Shown here piece by piece: positions 1-11,851 of a stretch of 64,000 bases of DNA. Within the stretch, counting starts at the first letter, position 1; each line of letters opens with the position of its first letter. The notes beneath the pieces were generated by a model. It ran no database searches. It saw only the letters and a program-made list of their open reading frames with translations, and was not told the origin of the DNA. A program made the position numbers and the translations under genes. The DNA comes from Stenotrophomonas maltophilia (GTDB taxonomy: Bacteria > Pseudomonadota > Gammaproteobacteria > Xanthomonadales > Xanthomonadaceae). Where the stretch lies: positions 248,001 to 312,000 of the forward strand of contig NZ_LYVJ01000002.1 in NCBI RefSeq assembly GCF_001676385.1, written 5' to 3'.

Positions 1-279
1 ATGGGCCAGCAGGAAGGCAACCAGCCCCGGCAGGAACGCATCCACCGGCAGCATCAGCGCGATATCGCCCACGCACGACAGCAGCATGCCGGCCAGTATC
101 GCGCGCCGGTAGAACGGCTGCGCGGGATCACGCACCCGCCAGGCGATGGCCGCGATCAGCAGCGTGGTCGCGGGCTTGGCCAGCCAATGCAACCAGCGCC
201 CGTCGCCGTGCAGGAACGCACCGATGATGGCGAGGATCGCCATCAACAGGATCACGCCATCAAGCACGCGCGGTTTCAT
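1..279 (-). CDS. YhhN family membrane protein (lysoplasmalogenase-like), 3' end cut off by window edge
   Basis: Reading leftward from an ATG at 279, the frame stays open for 93 codons to the window edge. The protein begins MKPRVLDGVILLMAILAIIG and is made of successive hydrophobic helices, including LAKPATTLLIAAIAW and a later GDIALMLP segment. These match the YhhN family of inner-membrane proteins, whose eukaryotic member TMEM86B hydrolyses lysoplasmalogens. Bacterial function is mostly unproven. Its start overlaps the stop of the upstream M61 peptidase gene (ATGA), so the two are probably translationally coupled. Only about the first 40 percent of a usual ~210-220 residue protein is visible. 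Confidence 0.75.
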   Translation of the reverse strand, partial: MKPRVLDGVILLMAILAIIGAFLHGDGRWLHWLAKPATTLLIAAIAWRVRDPAQPFYRRAILAGMLLSCVGDIALMLPVDAFLPGLVAFLLAH

Positions 280-2159
280 CGCGCTTTCCACAGCTCCGCA
301 AGGCGATCAGGCTTGCCGGCGATACGCTCCAGCACCGGGTACTGCAGGCCACCGTGGTAGTCGATGTTCATGGTTTCGATGCGGTCGAACTGCTTCACCA
401 GCAGCACGATCGGCGCCTTGTCCTTCGCCGCCACAGCCACCGCATCCTTCAAGCGCTGGCTGCTGTACTCGCGGCCACCGACGGCAATGACCTTCATGCC
501 TGGCGCCAAGCCGGCATTGAACGCCGGGCTGTCCCAGATCACGTCGCCGACCACGCCGCTGTCGAGCACGGTCGCGCCCAGCGAGTACGCCAGCAACGCC
601 GCCTTGGCGCGCTTTTCCTGCGCCTTGTAGGCGTCGTTCGGCGTATCGCGGTAGACCAGCTTCCAGCCCGCCAGTTCCAGGCCGCCGGTCAACGAGCCGT
701 GGCCGTCCAGGCGCTCGCGCAGGAACGTCGCCCAGTCGTACGGCGCGATACCGTTCAACGTCGCCACCACGTCATCGAAGGTATAGGGATTGACGTCCCA
801 GTCACCGTTGCCGGTGCCGAAGAACGCACGCGCGAAGTCATCCAGGCTGCGCCGGTTGCCGCTCAGTTCGCGCAGCTTGCCTTCCACTTCCAGCCACAGC
901 ATCTGGCCGCCGGAGTAGTAGTCTTCGCTCATCTGGTAGTTGCGGTACGGCAACGTGCGGCGCTGGGCGATGGTCGGGTCGTTGGTGGTGTCCTGCAACG
1001 GCCGCCAGGCCAGCCCCGGGCGGCCGCGATCGTAGGTGGCAGCCACATTAGCCAGCATGTCGCGCGCCTGATCGGCCGACCACAATCCTGAGCGCGTGGC
1101 GAGCACCTGGCCCCAGAACTGGGTCTGGCCTTCGTACACCCACAGCAGGCTGTCGCCCATCGGCACGTTGAAGTTGGCCGTGGCCAGGTCAGCGCCACGA
1201 CGGTACTTGCCGTTCCAGGAGTGGGTGTACTCGTGCGGCAGCAGGTCGCGCATCCAGGCGTTGTCGTCCCACTCGGTGAAGTAATCCGGGTCGGCGCTGT
1301 TCTCGCTGGAACGGTGATGCTCCAGGCCGATGCCACCAAGACGATCGGTCAAGGCCAGCAGGAATTCATAGTGGTTGTAGTGACGCGCGCCGTAAAGCTT
1401 GTCGGCCTGCTTCACCAGCGCGCGATGTGCCTTGATCTGCGCCTCGGTGGGCTTCAGCGACTTGGCATCGTCGGCGAAGACGTTCAGGTGGACCGGCACC
1501 TTCGCCCCCGGATCGAGGTCGATGCGCTGGTAATGTTCGCCGGCAAACAGCGGTGAATCGACCAGGTGGTCGTAGGAGATCGGCTTGAACACCACCGTGT
1601 CGCCCTCGCGGCGATCGGTCTCCAGTGCGGTCGCGAACGCCCAGCCCTTGGGCAGGGTCACGCGGGCCTGCGCCTGCAGCTGGCGCGCATCGAAGCCGGC
1701 CGGGTACAGCGAATTGGCATTCCATTGCAGGTTGAGCATCTCGGGGGTCATCACCACCCGACCCTGGCTGCCACCCTGCGAAGACAGGAAATCGAAGTGG
1801 GCGACGATCTCGCTGACGCCCTCGGGCACGTCCACCTTGAACGCATAGACGTTGTACTGGTCGCGCTGCCAGGCCAGCGGCTTGCCGTTGGCGGTGACAC
1901 GCAGGCCGGCCAGTTTGTCGATCGGGCCAGTGGGTGAATGGTTGCCTGGAATCCACTGCGGGTACAGCAGGGTCATCGGACCGGGTTTGACCGGTACGGT
2001 GGCGGTCACCTTGAAGATGCGGCGAGCGAGATCGCGCGCATCCACATCGATGCGCAGCAGGCCGGGCGCCGTGGCGTTGGCCGGCGGCGAAATCTGTGCG
2101 AGCGCGGGCGTGGTTGCCAGCGCGAACAGCAACGACATCGCCAAGGCACGGGTCTTCAT
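276..2159 (-). CDS. Secreted M61 family aminopeptidase with C-terminal PDZ domain
   Basis: A 627-residue protein with a clear signal peptide (residues 1-21, ending ATTPALA). The zinc-binding motif HEYTH is at residues 309-313, in the sequence LLPHEYTHSWNGKYRRG, typical of M61 glycyl aminopeptidases. An N-terminal beta-rich domain precedes the catalytic domain, and a PDZ-like segment lies near residues 520-600 (GVVGDVIWDSPAFNAGLAPG). The family removes N-terminal residues, with a preference for Gly or Ala in the type enzyme. Location is probably periplasmic. It is the first gene of a two-gene unit with the YhhN-like gene, which overlaps its stop by four bases. Family assignment is firm; the natural substrate is unknown. 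Confidence 0.92.
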   Translation of the reverse strand: MKTRALAMSLLFALATTPALAQISPPANATAPGLLRIDVDARDLARRIFKVTATVPVKPGPMTLLYPQWIPGNHSPTGPIDKLAGLRVTANGKPLAWQRDQYNVYAFKVDVPEGVSEIVAHFDFLSSQGGSQGRVVMTPEMLNLQWNANSLYPAGFDARQLQAQARVTLPKGWAFATALETDRREGDTVVFKPISYDHLVDSPLFAGEHYQRIDLDPGAKVPVHLNVFADDAKSLKPTEAQIKAHRALVKQADKLYGARHYNHYEFLLALTDRLGGIGLEHHRSSENSADPDYFTEWDDNAWMRDLLPHEYTHSWNGKYRRGADLATANFNVPMGDSLLWVYEGQTQFWGQVLATRSGLWSADQARDMLANVAATYDRGRPGLAWRPLQDTTNDPTIAQRRTLPYRNYQMSEDYYSGGQMLWLEVEGKLRELSGNRRSLDDFARAFFGTGNGDWDVNPYTFDDVVATLNGIAPYDWATFLRERLDGHGSLTGGLELAGWKLVYRDTPNDAYKAQEKRAKAALLAYSLGATVLDSGVVGDVIWDSPAFNAGLAPGMKVIAVGGREYSSQRLKDAVAVAAKDKAPIVLLVKQFDRIETMNIDYHGGLQYPVLERIAGKPDRLAELWKAR

Positions 2160-2305
2160 CGGGCAGGTTCCAACAGCGGAGAATATTCCGATGCTAGGCC
2201 TGTGGCGTGCCGGGCCCCATGGCCAAAGGTCATGGGGCGAGCGCCCATCCGTGCATGCCAGAAAGCGTGCGAACCAAGGTTCGCACCCGCCAGAGTCAGG
2301 CCGGG

Positions 2306-3256
2306 TCAGTCGACCAGGCGCAGGCGCAATTCCTTCGGCAACGCGAACACCATCGATTCCGGTTCGCCATCCAGCTCACCCACGCCGGTGGCACCCAGCT
2401 CGGCCAGGCGCGCCAGCACGCCATCGACCAGCACCTGCGGTGCCGAGGCGCCGGCAGTCACGCCGATGTGCTGCTTGCCTTCCACCCAGGCCGGATTGAT
2501 CTCGTGCGCGCCGTCGATCAGGTATGACTCGACACCTTCACGGCGGGCCAGCTCGCTCAGGCGATTGGAGTTGGAGCTGTTCGGCGAGCCGACCACCAGC
2601 ACAAGGTCGCAGCGCCTGGCCAGGTCGCGCACGGCATCCTGGCGGTTCTGCGTGGCGTAGCAGATGTCGTCGTTCTTCGGGCCCTGCATCGCCGGGAAGC
2701 GCTCGCGCAGCGCATCGATGATGCCGCGCGTGTCGTCGACCGACAGCGTGGTCTGGGTGGTGTAGGCGACGTTGTCCGGCTGGTTGATCTGCAGCGTGGC
2801 GACCTGCTCTACATCCTCCACCAGGTAGATCTGGCCGGTCCCGGCTTCGCGGTTCCACTGGCCCATGGTGCCCTCCACCTCCGGATGACCGGCATGGCCG
2901 ATCAGCACTACGTCACGGCCGGCACGGCAGTGGCGGGCGACTTCGAAGTGGACCTTGGTCACCAGCGGGCAGGTGGCGTCGAACACCTTCAGGCCACGGC
3001 GCTCGGCTTCCTGGCGCACGGCTTGCGGCACGCCATGCGCGCTGAAGATCACTGTGTTGTTGTCGGGAACTTCGTCGAGTTCTTCGACGAAGATGGCGCC
3101 ACGCTGCTTCAGGTCGTCGACCACGAAGCGGTTATGCACCACTTCATGGCGGACATAGATGGGGGCGCCCAGCGTTTCGATCGCGCGCTTGACGATCTCG
3201 ATCGCACGATCGACACCGGCACAGAAACCACGCGGGTTGGCGAGCAGCACATCCAT
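2306..3256 (-). CDS. ispH: 4-hydroxy-3-methylbut-2-enyl diphosphate reductase (IspH/LytB)
   Basis: A 316-residue protein catalysing the last step of the MEP isoprenoid pathway: reduction of HMBPP to IPP and DMAPP on a [4Fe-4S] cluster in the cytoplasm. The three cluster cysteines are visible in [13 protein letters not shown] (residue ~12), DATCPLV (~96) and [12 protein letters not shown] (~197). The substrate-binding motifs HEVVHN, SAHGVP and [11 protein letters not shown] are all present. It lies 27 bases downstream of lspA in the leftward ribF-ileS-lspA-ispH string, the order usual in gammaproteobacteria. Full length, no anomalies seen. Confidence 0.98.
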   Translation of the reverse strand: MDVLLANPRGFCAGVDRAIEIVKRAIETLGAPIYVRHEVVHNRFVVDDLKQRGAIFVEELDEVPDNNTVIFSAHGVPQAVRQEAERRGLKVFDATCPLVTKVHFEVARHCRAGRDVVLIGHAGHPEVEGTMGQWNREAGTGQIYLVEDVEQVATLQINQPDNVAYTTQTTLSVDDTRGIIDALRERFPAMQGPKNDDICYATQNRQDAVRDLARRCDLVLVVGSPNSSNSNRLSELARREGVESYLIDGAHEINPAWVEGKQHIGVTAGASAPQVLVDGVLARLAELGATGVGELDGEPESMVFALPKELRLRLVD

Positions 3257-3283
3257 CAGTTCAATCTCCCGGCAGCGACCGGC

Positions 3284-3808
3284 TTACGGCTTCGGATTGG
3301 CATTATCCGCCTTTTTGGCGGACTTGCCGTCGAACAGGCCAAACAGGGCGATGCCGATGGCACCGACCACGATGGCCGAATCAGCGATGTTGAACGAGGG
3401 CCAGGTGTAGCTGCCCACGTACCACTGGATGAAATCGACCACGTGACCGTGCACCTGGCGATCGATCACGTTGCCGATGGCGCCGCCGATGATCAGCGCA
3501 TACGGCACCGCCGCCTTCCAGTTGCCGCGGGCGGTACCGCGCAGCCACCAGGCCATGAGGCCGCTGATGGCGATCGCCAGCGCGGTGAAGAAATGCTTCT
3601 GCCAGCCACCGGCGTCGCTCAGGAAACTGAACGCGGCGCCGGTATTGTAGGTGCGGTACCAGTTCCAGAAGCCGTCGATGACCACCACCGGCTGGAATTC
3701 CGGCAGGCTCGACAAGACCCAGGCCTTGGACCACTGGTCCAGGCCGATGATGGCCGCCGACAGCAGCAGCCAGGCCAGGGCGTTCGGATGCGGGCGCGGC
3801 GCGGCCAT
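3284..3808 (-). CDS. lspA: Lipoprotein signal peptidase (signal peptidase II)
   Basis: A 174-residue inner-membrane aspartyl protease that cleaves prolipoprotein signal peptides after lipidation. Four transmembrane helices are apparent. The catalytic aspartates lie in [10 protein letters not shown] and [13 protein letters not shown], the two conserved blocks of the family. The ATG shares one base with the ileS stop (TGATG), so translation is probably coupled. The tail is lysine-rich and poorly conserved. Length is normal for the family. Confidence 0.97.
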   Translation of the reverse strand: MAAPRPHPNALAWLLLSAAIIGLDQWSKAWVLSSLPEFQPVVVIDGFWNWYRTYNTGAAFSFLSDAGGWQKHFFTALAIAISGLMAWWLRGTARGNWKAAVPYALIIGGAIGNVIDRQVHGHVVDFIQWYVGSYTWPSFNIADSAIVVGAIGIALFGLFDGKSAKKADNANPKP

Positions 3809-6639
3809 CAGAACCAGCTCCGCACTTCACCGGCGCCGGTGATGTTGCTCACGCAGCGACCGCACAGCTCCGGGTGGTCGGCATTGCTGCCGACATCAGC
3901 GCGGTGGTGCCAGCAACGCACGCACTTGGCCTTGGTGGTCGGCTGCGCGCTGACGAACACCTCGTCGGTGGTTGCCGGGCGCACCTGCACGTCGCCGCTG
4001 ATGAACAGGAAACGCAGTTCATCGGCCAGCGGCTGCCAGCGCGCGGCCTGCTCCTCGCTGGCGGCAATGGTGATTTCTGCTTCCAGCGCGGCACCGATCG
4101 CGCCGTTGGCCCGCATCGGCTCGAGCACCTTTGCCACCTGCTCGCGCACGGCCAGCAGCTGGTCAAAGTCGGCGGCGTTGAGCTGGGCATCGGCCGGCAG
4201 CGGCGCCAGGCCGTCGTACCAGGTGGTGAATAGCACGTGGCCGGCATGCTCGCCCGGCAGGTAGCCCCACAGCTCGTCGGCGGTGAAGGTCAGGATCGGC
4301 GCCACCCAGCGGGTGAACGCTTCGGCGATGTGGTACATCGCACTCTGCGCCGAACGGCGACCGTGCGAATCGGTCGGCATCGTGTACAGGCGGTCCTTGG
4401 TCACGTCCAGGTACAAAGAGCCCAGGTCCACGCTGCAGAAGTTCAGCAGCAGTTGCACGATCTCGGCCATGTTGTAGCTGTCATAGGCGGCCTTGATCTT
4501 CTCCTGCAGCTCCCACGCACGATGCACGATCCAGCGGTCCAGCGCGACCATCTGGTCGAGCGGACGCAGGTGCCGGGACGGATCGAAGCCGTCCAGGTTG
4601 CCGAGCAGGAAGCGCGCGGTATTGCGCAGGCGACGGTAGGCGTCGGCGTTGCGCTTGAGGATTTCCTGCGACAGCGACATTTCGTTGCTGTAGTCGGCCG
4701 AGGCGATCCACAGGCGCAGGATATCCGCGCCCAGCTTGTTCATGATGTCCTGCGGCTCGATGCCGTTGCCCAGCGACTTGGACATCTTGCGGCCGTGCTC
4801 GTCCACGGTGAAACCATGGGTCAGGCACTGCTTGTACGGGGCGCGCTTGTCGATCGCCACACCGGTCAGCAGCGAGGACTGGAACCAGCCGCGGTGCTGG
4901 TCGGAACCTTCCAGGTACAGGTCGGCCGGCTTGCCGAAGCCTCGCGCGGCGAGCACGCCTTCATGGGTCACGCCCGAATCGAACCAGACGTCGAGGATGT
5001 CGGTGACCTTCTCGTAGTCGGCCGCTTCCGCGCCCAGCAGTTCGGCGGCATCCAGCGAGTACCACACGTCGATGCCCTCGGCTTCGACGCGGTCGGCAAC
5101 CTGCTGCATCAACTCCACCGAGCGCGGATGGATCTCGCCGGTCTGGCGGTGGGTGAACAGTGCGATCGGCACGCCCCAGGTGCGCTGGCGCGAGATGGTC
5201 CAGTCCGGGCGACCGTCAACCATGCTCTGGATGCGCGCCTTGCCCCAGGCCGGGAACCAGCCGACGGTGTCGATCGCGGCCAGCGCATCGTTGCGCAGGT
5301 TGGCCTTGTCCATCGAGATGAACCACTGCGGGGTGGCGCGGAACACCACCGGCGTCTTGTGTCGCCAGCAGTGCGGGTAGCTGTGGCGGATCGGGTGGAA
5401 CGCCAGCAGGGCGCCGTTGTCGCGCAGCACGCCGACGATGGCTTCCTGTGCCTTCCACAGGTGCTGGCCGGCCAGCACCACGTCACCGGCTGGCGGGGTC
5501 GATTCCAGGTACACGCCACGGCCGTCGATCGGGGTCACCTGGCCGGCGTTGTACTTGTCCAGCAGGCCGTACTTCTGGCTGACCACGAAGTCTTCCTGGC
5601 CATGGCCGGGGGCGGTGTGCACGGCACCGGTACCGTCCTCGTCGGAGACGTGGTCGCCATTGAGCAGCGGGATGTCGCGCTCTGGATAGAACGGGTGCGC
5701 CAGCAGCTGGTTCTCCAGCGCCGCACCGGTGGTTTCACCGTGCAGCACCACGCTCTCGACGCCGTAGCGCTGCAGCGCGCGCTCGGCCAGCGCGGCGGCC
5801 AGCACCAGCCAACGGCGCTTGCCGTTGTGCGCCGGGCCTTCGGCCAGCACGTACTGGATCTCCGCACCCAGCGACACCGCCAGCGAGGCCGGCAGCGTCC
5901 ACGGGGTGGTGGTCCAGATCGGCACGGCCACTTCGACGTCGGCCGGCACGCTCACGCCGAACGCCTGGCCGATGGCCTGCGCATCACGCGCGGCGTAGGC
6001 CACGTCGATCGCCGGCGATTCCTTCTCCTGGTATTCGATCTCGGCCTCGGCCAGCGCCGATCCACAGTCGAAGCACCAGTACACCGGCTTGGCGCCACGC
6101 ACCAGGTGGCCATTGGCCACGACCTTGGCCAGCGCGCGGATCTCGTTGGCCTCGAAGTCGAAGCTCAGCGTCTTGTACGGGTTGTCCCAGTCACCGGTCA
6201 CGCCCAAGCGCTTGAAGTCCACGCGCTGGATGTCGATCTGCTCCTCGGCGAACTCGCGGCACTTCTGCCTGAACGCCACGGCGTCAAGCTTGGTACCGAC
6301 CTTGCCCCATTTCTTCTCGACCGCGATCTCGATCGGCAGGCCGTGGCAGTCCCAGCCCGGCACGTAGGGCGCATCAAAGCCGGCCAGGTAGCGCGACTTG
6401 ACGATGATGTCCTTCAGGATCTTGTTGACTGCGTGGCCCAGGTGGATGCGGCCGTTGGCGTACGGCGGGCCGTCGTGCAGCACGAACAGCGGGCGGCCGG
6501 CAGCGTTGTCGCGCAGCTGCTGGTAGAGCCCCTGCTCTTCCCACCGCGCCAGAATGCCCGGCTCGCGCTTGGGCAGGTCGCCGCGCATCGGGAATTCGGT
6601 GGCTGGCAGGTTCAGGGTGGTCTTGTAGTCCTGGCTCAC
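3808..6639 (-). CDS. ileS: Isoleucyl-tRNA synthetase
   Basis: A 943-residue class Ia synthetase charging tRNA-Ile. The HIGH motif appears as [15 protein letters not shown] near residue 65 and KMSKS as [11 protein letters not shown] near residue 605. The editing (CP1) domain lies between them, and a C-terminal zinc-finger segment has CVRCWHH and CGRCV. The length fits the bacterial (non-eukaryote-like) form. The gene overlaps the end of ribF by four bases and the start of lspA by one, placing it in the middle of a compact operon. Confidence 0.98.
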   Translation of the reverse strand: MSQDYKTTLNLPATEFPMRGDLPKREPGILARWEEQGLYQQLRDNAAGRPLFVLHDGPPYANGRIHLGHAVNKILKDIIVKSRYLAGFDAPYVPGWDCHGLPIEIAVEKKWGKVGTKLDAVAFRQKCREFAEEQIDIQRVDFKRLGVTGDWDNPYKTLSFDFEANEIRALAKVVANGHLVRGAKPVYWCFDCGSALAEAEIEYQEKESPAIDVAYAARDAQAIGQAFGVSVPADVEVAVPIWTTTPWTLPASLAVSLGAEIQYVLAEGPAHNGKRRWLVLAAALAERALQRYGVESVVLHGETTGAALENQLLAHPFYPERDIPLLNGDHVSDEDGTGAVHTAPGHGQEDFVVSQKYGLLDKYNAGQVTPIDGRGVYLESTPPAGDVVLAGQHLWKAQEAIVGVLRDNGALLAFHPIRHSYPHCWRHKTPVVFRATPQWFISMDKANLRNDALAAIDTVGWFPAWGKARIQSMVDGRPDWTISRQRTWGVPIALFTHRQTGEIHPRSVELMQQVADRVEAEGIDVWYSLDAAELLGAEAADYEKVTDILDVWFDSGVTHEGVLAARGFGKPADLYLEGSDQHRGWFQSSLLTGVAIDKRAPYKQCLTHGFTVDEHGRKMSKSLGNGIEPQDIMNKLGADILRLWIASADYSNEMSLSQEILKRNADAYRRLRNTARFLLGNLDGFDPSRHLRPLDQMVALDRWIVHRAWELQEKIKAAYDSYNMAEIVQLLLNFCSVDLGSLYLDVTKDRLYTMPTDSHGRRSAQSAMYHIAEAFTRWVAPILTFTADELWGYLPGEHAGHVLFTTWYDGLAPLPADAQLNAADFDQLLAVREQVAKVLEPMRANGAIGAALEAEITIAASEEQAARWQPLADELRFLFISGDVQVRPATTDEVFVSAQPTTKAKCVRCWHHRADVGSNADHPELCGRCVSNITGAGEVRSWF

Positions 6640-7586
6640 GCAGTGGCTCGCAATCTATGTTCGGAAAGGAGGGCGCGCGCCTGCTCGGCGTCGCGGTGCA
6701 TCTGGTCGGTCAGGGCCGCCAGATCATTGAATTTCTCTTCGTCGCGCAGCTTGGCGACGAATTCGACTTCGATGTGTCGACCGTACAGGTCGCCCTGGAA
6801 ATCGAACAGGTGGGCTTCCAGCAGCGGCTCCACGCCCTCCACCGTCGGCCGCGTGCCGAAGCTGGACACTGATGGCCACGGCTGGTCGAACACACCGTGC
6901 ACCCAGGTCGCGTAGATGCCCGACAGCGCCGGGGTCTTCGGGAATCGCAGGTTGGCGGTGGGGAAGCCCAGCGTACGGCCCAGCTGGCGCCCACGCACCA
7001 CCCGGCCGCTGATCGCGTAGGGCCGGCCCAGCAGGTCGCCGGCACGGGCGAAATCACCCGCCTGCAGCAGCTGGCGGATGCGGGTGCTGGAAATGCGCTC
7101 GCCATGCAGGTCGACCGCCTCGATCTCGCCCGCACTGAAGCCCAGCTCGCCACCCAGCGTCTGCAGCAGGGCCAGATCACCGCGGCGACGGTTGCCGAAG
7201 CAGAACTCCGGCCCGATCCACACTTCGCGGGCAGCAAGCCGGTGCACCAGCAGCTGGCGCACGAAGGTCTCGGCTGGCATCGCCGCCATTGCCGCGTCGA
7301 AGCGCAGCAGGCCGATCGCATCGACACCGAGTTCGCGCAGGCTCTCGACCTTGCTGCGTGCCAGGGTCAGCCGCGGCGGCGGCGTGCCCTGGGCAAAGAA
7401 TTCACGCGGCAACGGTTCGAATGCCACGGCCACTGCGGCCACGCCCAGCGCACGGGCGCGGGCAACCGCGTGGCGTACCAGCGCACGGTGGCCCAGGTGG
7501 AGGCCGTCGAATGCGCCGATACAGACCACGCTTCCGTTGGGGAACAGCTCCCCGCCTTCGACGCTTCTGAACAGCCTGCTCATCAA
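6636..7586 (-). CDS. ribF: Bifunctional riboflavin kinase / FAD synthetase
   Basis: A 316-residue cytoplasmic enzyme making FMN and then FAD from riboflavin. The N-terminal adenylyltransferase domain shows [15 protein letters not shown] (the nucleotidyltransferase HxGH-type motif). The C-terminal kinase domain shows [20 protein letters not shown] with the PTAN motif. The start ([12 protein letters not shown]) could equally be the second methionine. It is the first gene of the ribF-ileS-lspA-ispH unit and its stop overlaps ileS (ATGA). The 72-base gap to murJ upstream carries no hairpin that I can see. Confidence 0.97.
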   Translation of the reverse strand: MMSRLFRSVEGGELFPNGSVVCIGAFDGLHLGHRALVRHAVARARALGVAAVAVAFEPLPREFFAQGTPPPRLTLARSKVESLRELGVDAIGLLRFDAAMAAMPAETFVRQLLVHRLAAREVWIGPEFCFGNRRRGDLALLQTLGGELGFSAGEIEAVDLHGERISSTRIRQLLQAGDFARAGDLLGRPYAISGRVVRGRQLGRTLGFPTANLRFPKTPALSGIYATWVHGVFDQPWPSVSSFGTRPTVEGVEPLLEAHLFDFQGDLYGRHIEVEFVAKLRDEEKFNDLAALTDQMHRDAEQARALLSEHRLRATA

Positions 7587-7658
7587 CTCTCGTTCCGGCC
7601 CGGTCGGGGCCGTCGCTGCAATGGTGTAACCCTGAAGTATAGCCGCCGCAGGCGCCGA

Positions 7659-9278
7659 TCAATGCCCGCGCAGGTCCCGCGGGCGGAAGCCCATGGCCAG
7701 CATCGCCAGCAGATAGGTCAGGCCACCGCTCCCCACCAGCAGGATCAGGCCGCCGATCCGGTGCCATTTGTCCATCCCAGTGAAGGCAGGCATCCAGTAC
7801 AGCAGGGCCAGCAGCACGCCGACCATGCACGCGCAGGCCACCAGCAGCCGCACCAGGTAGCTGCCCCAGCCTGGCAGGCGCTGGTAGACATTGGTCCTGC
7901 CCAGCCAGTACCACAACAGGCCGAGGTTCAGGTAACTGGACAACGCGCTGGCGATGCCCAGCGCCAGATGCAGGCCGGGCTGCTTGCCGATGGCCGTCAT
8001 CATCCCCTGCGCCTTCAGTTCGGCCGGCACCAACACCTGGTACAGCACGGCCAGCAGGACGAAGTTGAACACCATGTTGGCCACCAGCGCGGTCACGCCG
8101 GCACGCACCGGGGTCTTGGTGTCCTGGCGGGCATAGAACGCCGGCAGCACCACCTTCAGCAGGGCGAACGCCGGCAGGCCGAAGCTCAGGCCATACACCG
8201 ACAGCGCGGTCATGCGGGTGTCGAAGGCGGTGAACTGCCGGTACTGGAACAGCGTGGCGATCAATGGTTCAGCCAGCAGCACCAGGCCCAGCATGGCCGG
8301 CACCGAGATCAGCAGGGTCATGCGCAGGCCCCAGTCGAGCGAGCGCGAGAAACCCTCGCGGTCGGTGCTGACGTGGTGGCGGGCCAATGCCGGCAGGATC
8401 ACCGTGCCCAGGGCCACGCCGAACACGCCCAGCGGCAGTTCCAGGAAGCGGTCGGCCAAGGACAGCCACGACTGCGAGCCATCCGTCAGCTTGGCGGCGA
8501 TCAGGGTGTCCAGCAGCAGGTTGATCTGCGCCACCGAGGAACCGAACAGGGTCGGCACCATCAGGGTCAGCACCTTGCGCACACCCGGGTGGTTCCAGCC
8601 CCAGCGCGGCAGGGTCAGCAGATTGATGCCCTTGAGCGAGGGCAGCTGGAACAGCAGTTGCAGGATGCCGGCGGCCAGCACTGCCCAGCCCAGCGCCAGG
8701 ATCTGCTTTTCCGGGGTACCGCCAAGCTGCGGCGCCAACCACAGCGCGCCGGCGATCATGCACAGGTTGAGGATGACCGGGGTCAGCGCCGGCATCGCAA
8801 AGCGCTGGAAGCTGTTCAACGCCCCGCCGGCGAGGGCGGTGAGCGAGACGAACAGCAGGAACGGGAAGGTCAGGCGGAACAGATCGACCAGCAGGGTCTG
8901 CTTGATCGGATCGGTATCAGCACCGCTTGAGAACGCCACCGCCAGCTGGGGCGCAAAGATCAACGCCAGCGCGGTGACCACCAGCAGCGCTCCACCCAGC
9001 GTACCCGCGACGCGCGACATCAGTTCGCGCAGCTCGGCGTGGCTGCGGGTCTCCTTCACCTCGGTGAACACCGGCACGAAGGCGGTGGCGAAGGAGCCCT
9101 CGGCGAACAGGCGGCGCAGGAAATTGGGTACCCTGAACGCCACCCAGAACGCGTCGGTAACGGCATTGGTGCCGAACGTGGTGGTGATCACCTGGTCCCG
9201 GACAAGTCCGAGAACCCGCGAGACCATGGTCATGCTGCTGAACGACAGCAGGCCCCGCAACATCTTCGGTGAACTCAC
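7659..9278 (-). CDS. murJ: Lipid II flippase MurJ
   Basis: A 539-residue polytopic membrane protein of the MOP superfamily that flips the peptidoglycan precursor lipid II to the periplasm. The N-terminus MVSRVLGLVRDQVI and the stretch FRVPNFLRRLFAEGSFATAF are hallmark MurJ/MviN sequences. About 14 transmembrane helices are seen. It diverges from rpsT, as is common in gammaproteobacteria, and precedes ribF in the same direction. Full length. Confidence 0.97.
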   Translation of the reverse strand: MSSPKMLRGLLSFSSMTMVSRVLGLVRDQVITTTFGTNAVTDAFWVAFRVPNFLRRLFAEGSFATAFVPVFTEVKETRSHAELRELMSRVAGTLGGALLVVTALALIFAPQLAVAFSSGADTDPIKQTLLVDLFRLTFPFLLFVSLTALAGGALNSFQRFAMPALTPVILNLCMIAGALWLAPQLGGTPEKQILALGWAVLAAGILQLLFQLPSLKGINLLTLPRWGWNHPGVRKVLTLMVPTLFGSSVAQINLLLDTLIAAKLTDGSQSWLSLADRFLELPLGVFGVALGTVILPALARHHVSTDREGFSRSLDWGLRMTLLISVPAMLGLVLLAEPLIATLFQYRQFTAFDTRMTALSVYGLSFGLPAFALLKVVLPAFYARQDTKTPVRAGVTALVANMVFNFVLLAVLYQVLVPAELKAQGMMTAIGKQPGLHLALGIASALSSYLNLGLLWYWLGRTNVYQRLPGWGSYLVRLLVACACMVGVLLALLYWMPAFTGMDKWHRIGGLILLVGSGGLTYLLAMLAMGFRPRDLRGH

Positions 9279-9302
9279 TCAACGTCCCTCTTGACAATCG
9301 AC

Positions 9303-9331
9303 TTGACGTACATTTCCCGCGCCATCATACT
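9303..9331 (+). promoter_or_regulatory. Likely sigma-70 promoter of rpsT
   Basis: TTGACG at 9303-9308 and CATACT at 9326-9331 are separated by 17 bases, a near-consensus sigma-70 arrangement. It lies 50 bases ahead of the rpsT start in the murJ-rpsT divergent region. Prediction from sequence only. Confidence 0.6.
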
Positions 9332-9380
9332 AGCCAGCTTGCTGTTCCCATAACACCGATTTTTTCAGGAAACCACCACC

Positions 9381-9650
9381 GTGGCCAATATCAAGTCCGC
9401 CAAGAAGCGCGCCAAGCAGACCGTCGTGCGCAACGCGCGCAACGTGGCTCAGCGCTCGATGCTGCGCACCGCTGTCAAGAAAGTGATCAAGGCGCTGGAC
9501 GCCAACGATGCCGCCGGCGCCGAAGCCGCCTTCGCCGTTGCCCAGCCGATCCTGGATCGCTTCAGCGCGCGTGGCCTGATCCACAAGAACAAGGCTGCTC
9601 GCCACAAGAGCCGCCTGAACGACCGCATCAAGGCCCTCAAGGCCGCCTGA
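9381..9650 (+). CDS. rpsT: 30S ribosomal protein S20
   Basis: An 89-residue basic protein beginning [16 protein letters not shown], the conserved S20 N-terminus. It binds 16S rRNA early in 30S assembly. The start codon is GTG at 9381; the family alignment leaves no other choice. A non-ATG start is common for S20 and may relate to its translational autoregulation. It is transcribed alone, with a promoter upstream and a strong terminator 46 bases downstream. Confidence 0.98.
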   Translation: MANIKSAKKRAKQTVVRNARNVAQRSMLRTAVKKVIKALDANDAAGAEAAFAVAQPILDRFSARGLIHKNKAARHKSRLNDRIKALKAA

Positions 9651-9696
9651 TCCGGCGTTGCCGCCCCGCCCCCCAGGGGCTGGGCAGCAGACAAGG

Positions 9697-9719
9697 ACCC
9701 GGCCCCGGCCGGGTTTTTT
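9697..9719 (+). terminator. rpsT intrinsic terminator
   Basis: GC-rich stem CCCGGCC/GGCCGGG with a two-base loop, followed by six T residues at 9714-9719. Canonical Rho-independent terminator for rpsT. Confidence 0.85.
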
Positions 9720-9760
9720 GTTGCCCGCGATCCGGGATTGCGGCGTCGACCGGGCGATCC

Positions 9761-9805
9761 CCGGGGTCAGATCCCTTTTCTGCAGGAAAAGGGATCTGGC
9801 CCCGG
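9761..9805. repeat. GGGTCAGATCCC-family inverted repeat, copy 1
   Basis: Long hairpin whose arms read CCGGGGTCAGATCCCTTTTC and its near-perfect complement, around the loop TGCA. The same core recurs at 11809-11851, 17542-17582 and, degenerated, at 38037-38139. It lies between the rpsT and obg terminators, in non-coding DNA. Confidence 0.8.
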
Positions 9806-9835
9806 CAACAAAAAACCCGGCCGAAGCCGGGCTTT
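9806..9835 (-). terminator. obg terminator (leftward)
   Basis: Stem CCCGGC/GCCGGG flanked by an A tract on the plus strand (a T tract in the leftward transcript), 20 bases beyond the obg stop. Typical Rho-independent terminator. Confidence 0.8.
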
Positions 9836-9854
9836 TCGCGGAACCACAACGGCA

Positions 9855-11349
<1,495 letters not shown>

Positions 11350-11367
11350 GACTGCTTCTCCTGATGC

Positions 11368-11676
11368 TTAGCCGGCGATGCCGGTGATCTCGATTTCGGT
11401 GTAGTACTGACGGTGACCCTGGCGCTTCATGTGGTGCTTGCGGCGACGGAACTTGATGATCCGGACCTTGTCAGCACGACCCTGGGACAGGACCTTGGCG
11501 GTGACGGCTGCGCCCTTCAGCGCATCGCCCAGCTTCACGCCGTCGCTGTCACCCAGCATCAGGATGTTGTCGAACTTGATCTCGCTGCCGACTTCGACTT
11601 CGAGCTTTTCAATGCGGAGCTTTTCGCCCTGCGCCACGCGGTATTGCTTACCGCCGGTGACCAGTACTGCGTACAT
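11368..11676 (-). CDS. rplU: 50S ribosomal protein L21
   Basis: A 102-residue 23S rRNA-binding protein. The start chosen is the ATG at 11676, giving [20 protein letters not shown], the standard L21 N-terminus. An upstream in-frame ATG at 11757 would overlap the predicted promoter and is rejected. The C-terminal [16 protein letters not shown] is characteristic. First gene of rplU-rpmA-obg. Confidence 0.97.
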   Translation of the reverse strand: MYAVLVTGGKQYRVAQGEKLRIEKLEVEVGSEIKFDNILMLGDSDGVKLGDALKGAAVTAKVLSQGRADKVRIIKFRRRKHHMKRQGHRQYYTEIEITGIAG

Positions 11677-11741
11677 GACCAGGCCTTCCTCTGTAGTTAT
11701 TGTGGTCTGAGCTGCCGCCATCGAGGGCGGACAGGAGCGGA

Positions 11742-11771
11742 ATTGTACGCAGATCAATGAGCCCCGGTCAA
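11742..11771 (-). promoter_or_regulatory. Predicted rplU promoter
   Basis: Read leftward: TTGACC, an 18-base spacer, then TACAAT. This is a good sigma-70 match 66 bases ahead of the L21 start. A second TTGACT overlaps just upstream. Prediction only. Confidence 0.6.
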
Positions 11772-11808
11772 GTCAACCCCTGAACGCTGCGGGAGACCCC
11801 GGCGGAGC

Positions 11809-11851
11809 GGGGTCAGATCCCTTTTCACCCCGTGAAAAGGGATCTGACCCC
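11809..11851. repeat. GGGTCAGATCCC-family inverted repeat, copy 2
   Basis: Arms GGGGTCAGATCCCTTTTCA and its exact complement TGAAAAGGGATCTGACCCC around CCCCG. Same family as the copies at 9761 and 17542. Confidence 0.8.

Noticed and set aside
4237-6915. 892-residue plus-strand open frame opposite ileS
   Set aside because: Shadow of ileS; no domain recognised and Arg/His/Val-rich composition typical of antisense frames in GC-rich DNA.
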